Origin: Erwinia_E haradaeae_F | GTDB taxonomy: Bacteria > Pseudomonadota > Gammaproteobacteria > Enterobacterales > Enterobacteriaceae | Assembly (NCBI RefSeq): GCF_900698855.1 | Contig: NZ_LR217698.1 | Coordinates: forward strand, 186,001 to 250,000 | DNA length: 64,000 nt | Direction of reading: 5' to 3' | Part shown: positions 10,690-19,268 of the stretch, piece after piece | Numbering within the stretch: the first letter of the stretch is position 1 | Layout of the letters: the number at the start of each line of letters is the position of its first letter | Notes under the pieces: model-generated | Seen by the model: the letters and a program-made list of their open reading frames with translations, nothing else | The model's database searches: none | What the model was told of the DNA's origin: nothing | Program-made: the position numbers and the translations under genes

Positions 10690-12615
10690 ATGCCCTTTAT
10701 TACCCTCTCTGATGGTAGCAAGAGGTTATTTAACCAGCCTATTAGCGTGATAGACATTGCTAGAGATATTTCTCCTGAATTAGCAAAAGTCTGTGTTGCT
10801 GGGTATGTAAATAATGAGATAGTTGATTCATGTGAACAAATTGTATCAGATGCATCGGTGATCATAATTACTTCAGAAGACAAAATAGGTATAGATATCA
10901 TCCGTCATTCATGTGCTCACCTTTTAGGTCATGCGATTAAACAACTTTGGCCACTAACTAAAATGGCAATTGGTCCGGTTATTCATAATGGTTTTTATTA
11001 TGATATTGATCTTGAACATAAATTAACTAAGGATGATATAGAGTTACTTGAACAACGTATGCACTATTTAGCAAATACTAATTATAATGTGTATAAGAAG
11101 ACGGTAAGCTGGAAAGAAGCTCGTGATATTTTTATTTCACGTGGTGAAATATATAAAATAGCTATTTTAGATGAAGACATTAATCCTGATATGTATCTGA
11201 ATCTTTATTACCATCAGGAATATATTGATATGTGTCGTGGTCCACATGTGCCCAATATGCAATTTTGCCATAATTTTAAGCTTCATAAAATATCTGGTGC
11301 TTACTGGCGTGGTAATCAAAACAATAAGATGTTACAACGTATCTATGGTACTGCGTGGTCTAACGAAAACCAATTGTTATCCTATCTATTCAATTTGAAA
11401 AAAGCGGAAAAACGTGATCATCGTCACATTAGTAAACAGCTTGATTTATACCATATGCAGGAAGAGGCTCCTGGTATGGTTTTTTGGCATAATCATGGCT
11501 GGAGTATTTTTCGTGAGTTAGAAACTTTTGTTCGTAACAGGCTTCGGGCATATAATTATCAGGAGGTAAAAGGTCCATTTATGATGGATCGTAGTCTTTG
11601 GAATCGGACTGGTCACTGGGATAATTACAAAGAGGCAATATTTGTTACATCGTCTGAAAATCGTGAATTTTGTATTAAACCCATGAATTGTCCAGGACAT
11701 ATTCTTATATTTAATCAAGGCTTGAAATCTTACCGAGATCTTCCTTTACGTATGGCTGAATTTGGCAGTTGTCATCGTAATGAATTGTCAGGTTCATTAC
11801 ATGGCTTGATGCGTGTGCGTAACTTTACTCAAGATGATGCTCATATTTTTTGCACACAAGACCAAGTCCTTAATGAATTAAATAATTGTATTCATATGCT
11901 ATATGATATGTATAGTACTTTTGGTTTTCAAAAAATTTTAGTCAAACTCTCTACGCGCCCTTTAAAACTTATGGTTAATGATTCGCTATGGGATCGAGCA
12001 GAATCTGATTTAGTTACTTCACTGAAAACCAATAATATTCCTTTTGAATATCAACCGGGTGAGGCCGCTTTTTATGGTCCGAAAATTGAATTTACTTTAT
12101 ATGATTGTCTTGATAGGGCTTGGCAATGTGGTACAATACAGTTAGATTTTATATTACCTTCTCGTTTAAATGCATTTTATATTGACAGAGATAATCAACG
12201 TCAGGTTCCGGTGATGATTCATCGTGCTATATTAGGTTCAATGGAGCGTTTTATTGGAATATTAATAGAAGAATATGCTGGATGTTTTCCTACCTGGCTA
12301 GCTCCATTACAAGTAGTAGTAATGAATGTAACTAAGATTCAATTTAAATATGTTGCGGATTTAGTCCAGACGTTACAAAATGCAGGAATTCGTGTTCAAT
12401 CAGATTTAAGAAATGAAAAGATTGGATTAAAAATTCGTGAACATACTTTACGCCATGTGCCCTATCTATTAGTTTGTGGTGATAAAGAGATGAAGAAGGA
12501 TGCGGTATCTGTTCGAAAACGAGATGGTAAAGATTTAGGATTTTTAAATTTATCTGAGTGGTTAGTAAGATTACAAGATGAAATATTCAATCGTAATTTA
12601 CGATTAATGGATTAA
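10690..12615 (+). CDS. thrS: Threonyl-tRNA synthetase
   Basis: Class II synthetase charging tRNA-Thr. The 641 residues match E. coli (642). Domains in order: TGS (1-62); editing domain with His73 and His77 in HSCAHLLGH and CRGPH further on; catalytic core with motif 2 around FGSCHRNE and zinc ligands in KPMNCPGH, DDAHIF and VMIHRAILG; and a C-terminal anticodon-binding domain (GIRVQSDLRNEKIG). All editing and zinc residues are kept, so serine mischarging can still be corrected. It heads the thrS-infC-rpmI-rplT-pheST-ihfA block, in the enteric order. Confidence 0.98.
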   Translation: MPFITLSDGSKRLFNQPISVIDIARDISPELAKVCVAGYVNNEIVDSCEQIVSDASVIIITSEDKIGIDIIRHSCAHLLGHAIKQLWPLTKMAIGPVIHNGFYYDIDLEHKLTKDDIELLEQRMHYLANTNYNVYKKTVSWKEARDIFISRGEIYKIAILDEDINPDMYLNLYYHQEYIDMCRGPHVPNMQFCHNFKLHKISGAYWRGNQNNKMLQRIYGTAWSNENQLLSYLFNLKKAEKRDHRHISKQLDLYHMQEEAPGMVFWHNHGWSIFRELETFVRNRLRAYNYQEVKGPFMMDRSLWNRTGHWDNYKEAIFVTSSENREFCIKPMNCPGHILIFNQGLKSYRDLPLRMAEFGSCHRNELSGSLHGLMRVRNFTQDDAHIFCTQDQVLNELNNCIHMLYDMYSTFGFQKILVKLSTRPLKLMVNDSLWDRAESDLVTSLKTNNIPFEYQPGEAAFYGPKIEFTLYDCLDRAWQCGTIQLDFILPSRLNAFYIDRDNQRQVPVMIHRAILGSMERFIGILIEEYAGCFPTWLAPLQVVVMNVTKIQFKYVADLVQTLQNAGIRVQSDLRNEKIGLKIREHTLRHVPYLLVCGDKEMKKDAVSVRKRDGKDLGFLNLSEWLVRLQDEIFNRNLRLMD

Positions 12616-12620
12616 TATCT

Positions 12621-12636
12621 GGAGGAGTCAAGTATT
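12621..12636 (+). promoter_or_regulatory. Strong Shine-Dalgarno and AUU start of infC
   Basis: GGAGGAG at 12621-12627 is followed 6 nt later by ATT at 12634, where E. coli infC also uses AUU. IF-3 discriminates against non-canonical start codons, so an AUU start makes the gene autoregulated: excess IF-3 blocks initiation on its own message. No ATG, GTG or TTG that would give a full-length N-terminus occurs in frame. Confidence 0.9.
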
Positions 12637-13182
12637 AAAGTCGGAAAGAGAGTTCAACCAGTTCGTCCAAATCGTATAAATGAGGATATTCGTGCTTCTA
12701 AGGTGCGTCTAACAGATTTTGACGGTGAACAGCTTGGTATCGTTAGCTTGAATGAAGCTTTGGAAAAAGCTAAGATAGCTGGTGTTGATCTTGTTGAAAT
12801 CAGCCCAAACGCTGACCCTACCGTTTGTCGTATTATGGACTATGGGAAGTTTCTTTATGAAAAAAATAAATCATATAAGGAACAGAAAAAAAAACAAAAA
12901 GTTATTCAAGTTAAGGAAATTAAATTTCGTCCTGGCACTGACGATGGAGATTATCAAGTAAAATTACGGAATTTAATTCGTTTTTTAGAGGATGGAGATA
13001 AAGCTAAAATCACTCTATGTTTTCGTGGTCGTGAAATGGCGCATCAACAAATAGGTATGGCAGTAATTAATCGTGTGCGTAAGGATTTATGTGAAGAGCT
13101 AAATTTAGCTACTGTTGAATCTTTTCCTAATAAAATTGAAGGTCGTCAGATGATTATGATTCTTGCGCCAAAGAAGAAGTAA
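12634..13182 (+). CDS. infC: Translation initiation factor IF-3 (AUU start)
   Basis: IF-3 binds the 30S subunit, prevents premature 50S joining and checks start codon and initiator tRNA. An ATG-initiated reading begins only at 12703 and would delete the first 23 residues. From the ATT at 12634 the protein reads M-KVGKRVQPVRPNRINEDIRASKVRL, collinear with E. coli [25 protein letters not shown]. The 182-residue product includes the linker (YEKNKSYKEQKKKQKV) and the C-terminal domain with CFRGREMAHQQ. It starts 18 nt after the thrS stop. Confidence 0.95.
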   Translation: MKVGKRVQPVRPNRINEDIRASKVRLTDFDGEQLGIVSLNEALEKAKIAGVDLVEISPNADPTVCRIMDYGKFLYEKNKSYKEQKKKQKVIQVKEIKFRPGTDDGDYQVKLRNLIRFLEDGDKAKITLCFRGREMAHQQIGMAVINRVRKDLCEELNLATVESFPNKIEGRQMIMILAPKKK

Positions 13183-13254
13183 TTGGTATTGATATGGTAT
13201 CATGAGAATTTTATTTCTCTTTTTTTAACTGATTATCAAAGGTAGATAACTGAT

Positions 13255-13452
13255 ATGCCGAAGATTAAAACTGTACGTAGTGCTATAAAGCGTTTTAAGA
13301 AGACTGCATCAGGTGGTTTCAAGCATAAACATGCTAACCTTCGTCATATTTTGACAAAAAAATCAACCAAACGCAAACGTCATTTACGTTCTGCAACCAT
13401 GGTGTCTAAGAGTGATGTAGGTTTAGTTATAGCATGTTTGCCTTATAAATAA
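13255..13452 (+). CDS. rpmI: 50S ribosomal protein L35
   Basis: A 65-residue, Lys/Arg-rich protein of the large subunit, identical in length to E. coli L35. MPKIKTVRSAIKRFKKT at the start and GLVIACLPY at the end are diagnostic. It lies 72 nt after infC. In E. coli, L20 represses rpmI and rplT translation through a pseudoknot formed between infC and rpmI sequences. A weak stem (GAGAA/TTCTC, 13204-13219) followed by seven Ts occupies this gap, but I cannot tell whether the L20 operator survives. Confidence 0.97.
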   Translation: MPKIKTVRSAIKRFKKTASGGFKHKHANLRHILTKKSTKRKRHLRSATMVSKSDVGLVIACLPYK

Positions 13453-13538
13453 GATAATTTTTGTTATTTAATGTTGTATTTATTCGGAATCTCTACAATA
13501 GAGAGAGAAGTGTATCACATATTAACTAGGAGAGCTAA

Positions 13539-13895
13539 ATGGCCCGTGTCAAACGTGGTGTAATTGCTCGTGCGCGTCATAAGAAAATTCTACAGCAAGC
13601 CAAGGGTTATTATGGTGCTCGTTCACGAGTTTATCGTGTTGCATTGCAAGCAGTTATTAAAGCTGGTCAGTATGCTTATCGTGATAGACGGCAACGCAAA
13701 CGTCAGTTTCGTCAACTGTGGATTGCTCGGATTAATGCAGAATCTCGTGCAAATGGTATTTCTTATAGTCTTTTAATGAATGGTTTAAAAAAGGCTTCAA
13801 TAGAAGTTGATCGTAAAATTTTGGCTGATATAGCTATCTTTGATAAAAAAGGTTTTTCTGAACTTGTAGTAAGAGCTAAATTAGCATTAGCATAA
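13539..13895 (+). CDS. rplT: 50S ribosomal protein L20
   Basis: Early-assembling 23S rRNA-binding protein and, in E. coli, translational repressor of its own operon. The 118 residues equal the E. coli length. The basic N-terminal extension (MARVKRGVIARARHKKILQQ) and the globular C-terminus (GLKKASIEVDRKILADIA) are both intact. A clear AGGAG precedes the ATG. It is followed by a long spacer, not directly by pheS. Confidence 0.97.
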   Translation: MARVKRGVIARARHKKILQQAKGYYGARSRVYRVALQAVIKAGQYAYRDRRQRKRQFRQLWIARINAESRANGISYSLLMNGLKKASIEVDRKILADIAIFDKKGFSELVVRAKLALA

Positions 13896-15275
13896 GCCAA
13901 TTTATACATCATAAAATGGAAATATATAATCTTAATATGCATAAATATTATAAAGATTATGGTTTTTATATTATTTTGCTAATACGTTCAAATTAATAAT
14001 TACAGTTGTATTGGTAAAGTAAAAATATTTTTTATGGATAGGTCTTGAAAACAATATCTGGATTCTGGTTTAAGACCAAACTGTTTAATTATATAATTAT
14101 AGATAGTTTTTTATATTTCATCTATTTTAATATTATTTTCTGCTTAAAATAAGAGCTTTATGCATATTTTAAATATTAAAGATTTTAATTTCTCATCAAA
14201 GTCAATTGATTATATTATAATAATTCATGACATTTTTAATGTCTTGATTTTGAATGAACGAATTTTTTTCATATTTAATATATAGCTATGGTTTTTTATT
14301 ATTCTTTATGAATTTGATTTTACAGTTTTGTGGTTTGTTTTTGTATTAGTATTAGTATTTATTAGTAGCTTATTCCTGTATTAGATGGAGATGTGATTTT
14401 TTAAAAAATTATCATTTATATAAAATACTATGGAGATTTTAATAGAAAAATAATCAATATTTATTATTGACCAACTCATGTTCTTATGAAAATTTCATTT
14501 TATGTCAGTTTATACAATAAACAGGAAATAATTATTAAGGGATCTTAAAAAGATTTGTTATGTATTACCAATCTTGTAGATTATAAGTGTAAAACTTAAT
14601 TACTGATATCATGTTGATTTTATAATGATAATAAGCTAGTTATAGGTATATCGTAAATATAAAGTTAGTTGATAAGATAGGAGATCATTGAATTAAATAG
14701 TTACTAATAAATATGTATCAGCCTTTCAATCAGTTTCTATTGGTAGTTTATCAGTTGCTCTCATGATAAGCACTAAATTTGATATCAATAAGATTAAGAG
14801 AGTGATCTAGATGGAGTTGATGATCATAATATTTCTAGATACATTAATCTAGAGATATGCATGATTAGTATATTAGAATAATGTTATTAACAGTATTCAG
14901 TTTATAAACATGCTCTTTTTGATTGGATTGAAGTGATATTAGAGTTGATATTTTTATTAAATTTAGTGTGAAAACTTTATGATAGAAGTATGTTTTAGTT
15001 TTTCTCATTGTAAAGTTATTTATAATTTAGCTACTAATCTATACTCTAAGTTTAGATTGATTAAAACATGTGTTTAATTTTAAAGTTTAAACCATTTATT
15101 AGGCTTTCCCAATGTTAGGTCTATTTTCCTATAATAGTAAAAATACGATCCTTATTTCTTAAAATATCTTTTCATATATTCAAGAGAAGGAGGCGTTAGT
15201 TGATTAAATTATTATTACTGAGGAGTTATTTGTATGTTATAAGATACCTGATTCAGCATGGTTGGAGACAGAAAA
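13896..15275 (+). other. Long spacer between rplT and pheS
   Basis: About 1.4 kb, much longer than the few hundred bases usual in enterics, where the pheM leader peptide and attenuator sit. No Phe-rich leader peptide and no attenuator pairing could be found. An AAGGAGG at 15187-15193 precedes an out-of-frame 40-codon TTG frame (15200-15322) that runs into pheS. Confidence 0.55.
13926..13970 (+). terminator. Possible weak terminator after rplT
   Basis: ATAATCTT (13926-13933) can pair with AAGATTAT (13953-13960) across a 19-nt loop, followed by GGTTTTTATATT. The 8-bp stem has one G-C pair only. Placement 30 nt after the rplT stop is right, but the stability is low. Confidence 0.35.
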
Positions 15276-16259
15276 ATGTCGTATATCGATCATTTAATAA
15301 AAAAAGCGAAAATAGCTGTTAATAACTCTAATAATATTAATAACCTAGAAAAAGTACGCCTCGAATATTTTGGTAAAAATGGTCACATCACGCTTCAGAT
15401 AGCTAGATTACGCACTCTTGATGAACGAGAGCGTCTTATTACTGGATCCGAAATTAATCGAGCTAAAGAATCCATAAAGAATGCTTTAACTGCACGAAAG
15501 GATATGATAGAGGTCTTGGAAAGAAAGACAAAGCTAGATCAGGAGTATATTGATGTCTCATTACCAGGAAGACAAACAGTTAATGGGGGTTTACACCCTA
15601 TTACTTGTACTATCAATTGTATTGAAACCTTTTTTAGCGAACTAGGTTTTATAGTAAAAGAGTCGCCAGATATTGAAGATTGTTATCATAATTTTGACGC
15701 TTTGAATATTCCCTATCACCATCCTGCTAGATCAGAACATGATACTTTTTGGTTTGATTCTACCCGTTTATTGCGCACTCAGACTTCTGGCATTCAAATT
15801 CACACTATGAAACAGAAAAAGCCTCCTATTCGCATGATTGCACCTGGTCGTGTTTATCGCAATGATTATGACCGCACTCATACACCAATGTTTCATCAGA
15901 TGGAGGGTCTTCTGGTGGAGGAGAGCATTAGTTTTGCTCATTTAAAAGGAATACTGTTTGATTTTTTAAAAAATTTTTTTGAAGATCAAATGCCGATACG
16001 TTTTCGTGCATCTTACTTTCCTTTTACAGAGCCATCTGCTGAAGTTGATATCATGGCTGGAAATGGGCAATGGTTAGAAGTACTTGGTTGTGGAATGGTT
16101 CACCCTAATGTGATGAATGCTGTTGGTATTAATCCAATGATTTACTCTGGGTTTGCTTTTGGTATGGGTATGGAACGTCTAACTATGCTACGTTATGGTG
16201 TAATTGATTCGCGTGATTTCTTTGAAAATGATCTATGTTTTCTTAAACAGTTTCAATAA
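15276..16259 (+). CDS. pheS: Phenylalanyl-tRNA synthetase alpha subunit
   Basis: Catalytic alpha subunit of the alpha2-beta2 class II synthetase for tRNA-Phe. An ATG six codons upstream (15258) is in frame, but GGAG at 15264-15267 lies 8 nt before the ATG at 15276, and that start gives 327 residues, exactly the E. coli length. The N-terminal coiled coil (residues about 1-85) is followed by the catalytic domain with HHPARSEHDTFWF, LLRTQTSGIQI, RVYRNDYDRTHTPMFHQMEG (motif 2) and GFAFGMGMERLTML (motif 3). pheT follows 15 nt downstream. Confidence 0.97.
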   Translation: MSYIDHLIKKAKIAVNNSNNINNLEKVRLEYFGKNGHITLQIARLRTLDERERLITGSEINRAKESIKNALTARKDMIEVLERKTKLDQEYIDVSLPGRQTVNGGLHPITCTINCIETFFSELGFIVKESPDIEDCYHNFDALNIPYHHPARSEHDTFWFDSTRLLRTQTSGIQIHTMKQKKPPIRMIAPGRVYRNDYDRTHTPMFHQMEGLLVEESISFAHLKGILFDFLKNFFEDQMPIRFRASYFPFTEPSAEVDIMAGNGQWLEVLGCGMVHPNVMNAVGINPMIYSGFAFGMGMERLTMLRYGVIDSRDFFENDLCFLKQFQ

Positions 16260-16274
16260 GGACGGATACGATTA

Positions 16275-18689
16275 ATGAAATTTAGTGAATTTTGGTTAAG
16301 AGAATGGGTTGATCCCGCAATAGATATATCGTCTCTTTGTAGTCAAATATCCATGGCGGGTCTATCAGTAAATAGCATAGAAGCAGTGCAATTTCATTCT
16401 TTTAATAAGATAGTAGTTGGTAAGATAGAGCAATGTTATTCGAATCCAGATTCTAGTAACATTTGGATGACTCAGGTAAATATTGGTATTGATCGGTTAT
16501 TGGATATTCCTTGTAATGCCTCTAATTGTCGTAGAGGGTTAAAAGTTGTTGTGGCAAGGTGTGATCACCTATCATCCTCTAGTGTTAAAGTTGATGTTTC
16601 TCACATTCGTGAGAAACATCCTAGATGGATATTATGTTCATTTTCTCAGTTAGGTCTTTTTATTAATCAAGAAGGTGTTATAGAATTACCTTGTAATTCT
16701 GTTATTGGTTCTGATGTTTTGCAGTATTTACGGATAAACGACAATATTATTGATGTTAGCATCACGCCTAATAGGGGGGATTGTTTGAGTATTCTTGGTA
16801 TTGCTCGTGATGTTTCTGTTTTAAACCGCATGTCGTTAAATGAAGTAGATATTTTTCCTGTAACTGCTAGTATACCAGATATAATCCAGATTCATATTGA
16901 TGATATAGAAGCTTGTCCACGTTATTTAGCAAGAGTTATAAAATTAGATAATTTAAGAAGTGCAACGCCATTTTGGATTCAGGAAAAATTACGTCGTTGT
17001 GGTATGCGTTCTTTAAATCCAGTAGTTGATATTACTAATTATATTTTATTGGAGTTAGGTCAGCCGATACATGCCTTCGATCGTGATCGAATTTCTGGTG
17101 CAATTATAGTGCGTTATTCTAAAGAAAATGAAATATTTCAATTACCAGATGGTAGTGAAACTAGATTAGGAACTGATACATTAGTAGTGGCTGACGAATA
17201 TAAAATATTGGCTATGGCTGGAATTTGTGGAAGTCAAGAGGTTGGTATTACTTTAGATACTAAGAGCATAGTTCTTGAATGTGCTTTTTTTAGTTCATTG
17301 GCAATTATTGGGCGAGCCCGAAAATATGGTTTATATACAGAATCCTCAAGTCGTTTTGAGAGAGGAGTTGATTCAGAATTACAGAATAAAGCTATTGAAC
17401 GAGCAACACATCTTTTATTAACTATCTGCGGAGGATCTGCAGGATCTATAATTGATATTACTTACCAGAACAAGTTACCTAGTCGAGACGTGATTATTCT
17501 TTATCGTGTAAATCTAGATCGTTTAATTGGAAATATAATAGAGGATGTTGTAGTAACGGATATTCTCCATCGTCTTGGGTGTAAAGTTACTAAACAATTA
17601 GATTACTGGGAGGTAAGATCACCCAGTTGGCGATTTGATCTAGTTCTTGAAGAAGATTTAATAGAAGAAATTACGCGGATTTATGGTTATAATAATATTG
17701 TTAATATTTCAATAAAAACTAATTTAGTTATTTCTAGAAGAAATAACAAAGCTTTATCTTTAAAGCGTGCTAAAACTTTATTAGTAGATAGAGGTTATCA
17801 GGAAGCTATTACGTATAGTTTTGTTAATCCAAAATTACAAAAATTGTTACATCCTAGAGATGAGGGTCTAGGACTGCTTAATCCTGTTTCAGTTGAAATG
17901 TCTGTAATGCGTTTATCGTTGTGGACTGGTTTATTAGGTGCAATATTATACAATCAGAATCGACAACAGTTACATATACGTTTTTTTGAGAGTGGTTTAC
18001 GTTTTGTACCCGATATAAAAGCGCCTCTTGGCATTCGACAGGAATTAATATTAGCAGGTGTTGTGAGTGGTTACCGTTATGCAGAGCACTGGGATCTACC
18101 TAAGGATTTAGTAGATTTTTACGATGTAAAAGGTGATTTAGAGTCTTTATTTCAATTGCTTAGTCAAGCAGACAATGTGGAATTTTTTCCAGTAGTCAAT
18201 CCTGCGTTTCATCCTGGTCAATGTGCTGGGATTTATATGCTTCAAGAGTATATTGGCTGTATTGGGACAATTAATCCTTTTTTAGAACAGAAACTTGGGT
18301 TAAAGAGTCGCGTTATTATGTTTGAAATTTTTTGGGAAAAGGTTTTAGGACGAATCTTTCCTCATGCTCATCCTCTTTCTCCTTTTCCTTTTAATCGTCG
18401 GGATATTTCTATAATTGTTCCCGAACATGTACGAGCATCAGATGTACTTAAAGAGTGCAAGAAAGCTGGAGGGGAGACAGTAATTTGCGTGAATTTATTT
18501 GATATCTATCGTGGCCAGGGTATTGTCCAAGGCTTTAAGAGTTTTGCGATTAGCATTATTATACAAGATATCTGTCGAACGCTACACGAAAAGGATCTTG
18601 CCGTTATTATAGGTAGATGTATAAAATCTCTTGAGAAACGATTTCAAGCATCATTAAGGGATGGAAGATATGGCTCTAACAAAAGATAA
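16275..18689 (+). CDS. pheT: Phenylalanyl-tRNA synthetase beta subunit
   Basis: Beta subunit with the tRNA-binding and editing modules. The 804 residues compare with 795 in E. coli. Visible regions are the EMAP/OB-like tRNA-binding domain near the N-terminus, B3/B4 editing (around RRCGMRSLNPVVDITNYILLELGQPIHAFD), B5, the class-II-like core, and the C-terminal ferredoxin-fold anticodon-binding domain (FPFNRRDISIIV). The conserved end QASLRD is where E. coli stops; here the frame runs eight residues further (GRYGSNKR), so the gene overlaps ihfA by 20 nt. AAGGA precedes the ATG. Confidence 0.97.
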   Translation: MKFSEFWLREWVDPAIDISSLCSQISMAGLSVNSIEAVQFHSFNKIVVGKIEQCYSNPDSSNIWMTQVNIGIDRLLDIPCNASNCRRGLKVVVARCDHLSSSSVKVDVSHIREKHPRWILCSFSQLGLFINQEGVIELPCNSVIGSDVLQYLRINDNIIDVSITPNRGDCLSILGIARDVSVLNRMSLNEVDIFPVTASIPDIIQIHIDDIEACPRYLARVIKLDNLRSATPFWIQEKLRRCGMRSLNPVVDITNYILLELGQPIHAFDRDRISGAIIVRYSKENEIFQLPDGSETRLGTDTLVVADEYKILAMAGICGSQEVGITLDTKSIVLECAFFSSLAIIGRARKYGLYTESSSRFERGVDSELQNKAIERATHLLLTICGGSAGSIIDITYQNKLPSRDVIILYRVNLDRLIGNIIEDVVVTDILHRLGCKVTKQLDYWEVRSPSWRFDLVLEEDLIEEITRIYGYNNIVNISIKTNLVISRRNNKALSLKRAKTLLVDRGYQEAITYSFVNPKLQKLLHPRDEGLGLLNPVSVEMSVMRLSLWTGLLGAILYNQNRQQLHIRFFESGLRFVPDIKAPLGIRQELILAGVVSGYRYAEHWDLPKDLVDFYDVKGDLESLFQLLSQADNVEFFPVVNPAFHPGQCAGIYMLQEYIGCIGTINPFLEQKLGLKSRVIMFEIFWEKVLGRIFPHAHPLSPFPFNRRDISIIVPEHVRASDVLKECKKAGGETVICVNLFDIYRGQGIVQGFKSFAISIIIQDICRTLHEKDLAVIIGRCIKSLEKRFQASLRDGRYGSNKR

Positions 18690-18972
18690 AATATCAGGAT
18701 ATTTATTTTCAAAATTTTTTGGACTGAAAAAACGTTTCGCTAAAGAACTTGTTGAATTGTTTTTTGAAGAACTTCGTTGTTCTTTAGAAAATGGTGAGAA
18801 AGTAAAATTATCAGGATTTGGCAATTTTTATCTTCGTTGGAAAAAAGAACGTCCAGGACGCAACCCTAAAACAGGTGTAGTCATTCCTATTAAGGCACGT
18901 CGAGTGGTCATGTTTCGTCCAGGTCAAAGATTAAAAAGTTGTGTTGAAAAAACTAGACCAAAATTAGATTAA
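18670..18972 (+). CDS. ihfA: Integration host factor alpha subunit
   Basis: DNA-bending nucleoid protein of the HU/IHF family, working as a heterodimer with IHF-beta (not in this window). The product is 100 residues, against 99 in E. coli. The open frame begins at an ATG at 18661, but MALTKDKISGYLF at 18670 matches the E. coli N-terminus. Conserved are KLSGFGNF and GRNPKTG, the base of the beta-arm whose proline intercalates into DNA. Its start lies inside the extended end of pheT, with AAGGG (18656-18660) as a likely ribosome-binding site, so translation may be coupled. Confidence 0.95.
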   Translation: MALTKDKISGYLFSKFFGLKKRFAKELVELFFEELRCSLENGEKVKLSGFGNFYLRWKKERPGRNPKTGVVIPIKARRVVMFRPGQRLKSCVEKTRPKLD

Positions 18973-19268
18973 AGTAATTAATATCGTCAGATGACTCGAT
19001 TTAGCTAGTAGTAATCCAGTTTACCATAAAGATAAGAGTTTTAAAAAAATTTAGAATGATCTCAAGTCTAGGTAAACTTATATCGAGTATTAAATTATAC
19101 AAAATTTTATATAAAAGTAAAGAAAGATATTTCTCCTTATATTTAAAGGATCGGCTATGGATTTGTAAATCACATTCATATGAGTGCTCAATTTAGAATT
19201 GAGGTAGATCTAATAATCTTTATTATATTCTTAAGCGAAGCATTAAATATGATTTAATATGATAGATT

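Noticed and set aside
10677..10901. Minus-strand frame over the start of thrS, and similar frames inside gyrA, guaA, dnaX, htpG, rne and dnaB
   Set aside because: They are mirror or shifted readings of well-conserved genes and have no independent homology or ribosome-binding sites.
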